Shown here: piece by piece, positions 63,475 through 64,000 of the stretch
How the letters are laid out: each line of letters starts with the position of its first letter
How positions within the stretch are numbered: the first letter of the stretch is position 1
From: Loxodes magnus
Taxonomy: Eukaryota > Ciliophora > Karyorelictea > Loxodida > Loxodidae
Direction of reading: 5' to 3'
Assembly (NCBI GenBank): GCA_946699065.1
Contig: CAMPDV010000455.1
Span: 62,001-126,000, forward strand
DNA length: 64,000 nt
Made by a program: the position numbers and the translations under genes
Notes under the pieces: generated by a model
The model's database searches: none
Seen by the model: only the letters and a program-made list of their open reading frames with translations
Told to the model about the DNA's origin: nothing

Positions 63475-64000
63475 ATGTCAAGAAGAATCAGATTGTTGGA
63501 AACAGAGAAAGTAAGAAAGGCTAAAAAGTGATTGAGTGATGATGAAATCAAGATGAGATTCAAAGAGAAGATTAAAACGATCAGTAGCCTCTTTAGATGA
63601 AGGAAGTAATTCTTACAACTCAAAAGCTCAAAAAGTTGGAGTTACTTCGAAATTATAACTTAAAGCATTAATCAGCCAATAAATATCCAAACATTGCTCA
63701 CATTTAAACTTAATTGCAAGATAGTGAAGATAAAAGTTTATTAACGATAATGAACTGAAATAAAAGGACTAAATTGCAGATATCTGCAACAGTATTTAAG
63801 ACTAAGATAAAATGAGCAGAACAATAGAATAAGAGAATATAATAGACTAGCTTTAGAAAGGAAAGGAAAATAGGTTAAAGCTGTTAATTTGAAAATCAAA
63901 ACGAAGCAGCTTTTATAATAAGAATTCTAAGTCTCAGCATAAAGAAAAAAACATAGAGAGATAAAAAGATAGATGGGAAATACTTAGCAGATAGAAAATA
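63475..64000 (+). CDS. Unidentified basic coiled-coil protein, 5' part (cut by window edge)
   Basis: Frame from ATG 63475-63477 to the edge (175 codons, incomplete). It begins M-S-R-R-I-R-L-L-E-T-E-K and is rich in Lys, Arg and Gln. The stretch near 63820-63960 (R-I-R-E-Y-N-R-L-A-L-E-R-K) looks like coiled coil. TAA, TAG and TGA are used as sense codons. The middle (about 63640-63800) is less convincing and may contain an intron. No domain recognised, so no function proposed. Confidence 0.5.

Noticed and set aside
1-64000. Standard genetic code with massive pseudogenisation
   Set aside because: TAA, TAG and TGA fall repeatedly at the expected Gln and Trp positions of MORN, kelch, RING and LRR motifs in several independent genes, and paralogues conserve them.

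Overview
This window looks like nuclear DNA of a ciliate in which all three standard stop codons are read as amino acids, as in karyorelicts such as Loxodes (NCBI table 27) or, less likely, Condylostoma (table 28). The DNA is very AT-rich and full of repeats. Every convincing protein here (MORN, RING/kelch, F-box/LRR, CCHC zinc knuckle) reads through TAA and TAG as Gln and TGA as Trp. In the cleanest genes a TGA also ends the frame at the same alignment position in paralogues. The species is inferred. The code is read directly from conserved motifs.

Layout. Positions 1-42420 are two tandem copies of a ~21 kb unit (unit 1, 1-20937; unit 2, 20938-42420). From 42421 a third unit begins. It is nearly identical for ~700 bp, then becomes an older, diverged and less AT-rich paralogue that can be followed to about 55.9 kb. 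Each unit carries a RING-coiled-coil-kelch gene (minus strand, 507 aa when intact) and a MORN-repeat gene (minus strand, 454 aa). Copies differ in health. The first kelch copy is broken and runs off the left edge, while copies 2 and 3 are open. MORN copy 2 is intact, copy 1 has lost its TGA terminator, and copy 3 has ATA where the other copies have their ATG. Units 1 and 2 also hold a cysteine-rich surface-protein-like gene, probably with ~20-nt introns, that unit 3 lacks.

The units are littered with fossils of one family of small retroelements encoding a coiled coil, a D-P-M-x-I-E-type motif and a CCHC zinc knuckle. Several are followed by tRNA-like sequence with box A/box B-like motifs. I found no reverse transcriptase. 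A separate ~300-500 bp structured retroposon (hairpin domain plus ~21-bp tandem repeats) occurs three times. It shares a terminal TATAATC plus (TTTA)n tail with one zinc-knuckle element, which suggests a shared mobilisation machinery. One copy sits ~70 bp upstream of the start codon of kelch copy 3.

From about 56 kb to the right edge the sequence is single-copy-like. It holds a small MORN gene (57708-58373, plus), a long F-box/LRR gene (59686-63294, minus, 5' end uncertain) and the start of a divergent coiled-coil gene (63475 onward, plus). RING-kelch and F-box/LRR proteins are both typical ubiquitin-ligase substrate adaptors, and MORN proteins are usually cortical or membrane-associated scaffolds. 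No operon-like logic is expected or seen.

Limits: with no true stop codons, any frame is 'open', so genes were accepted only on domain motifs, repeat periodicity or conserved frame between copies. Introns and 5' ends are mostly unresolved.
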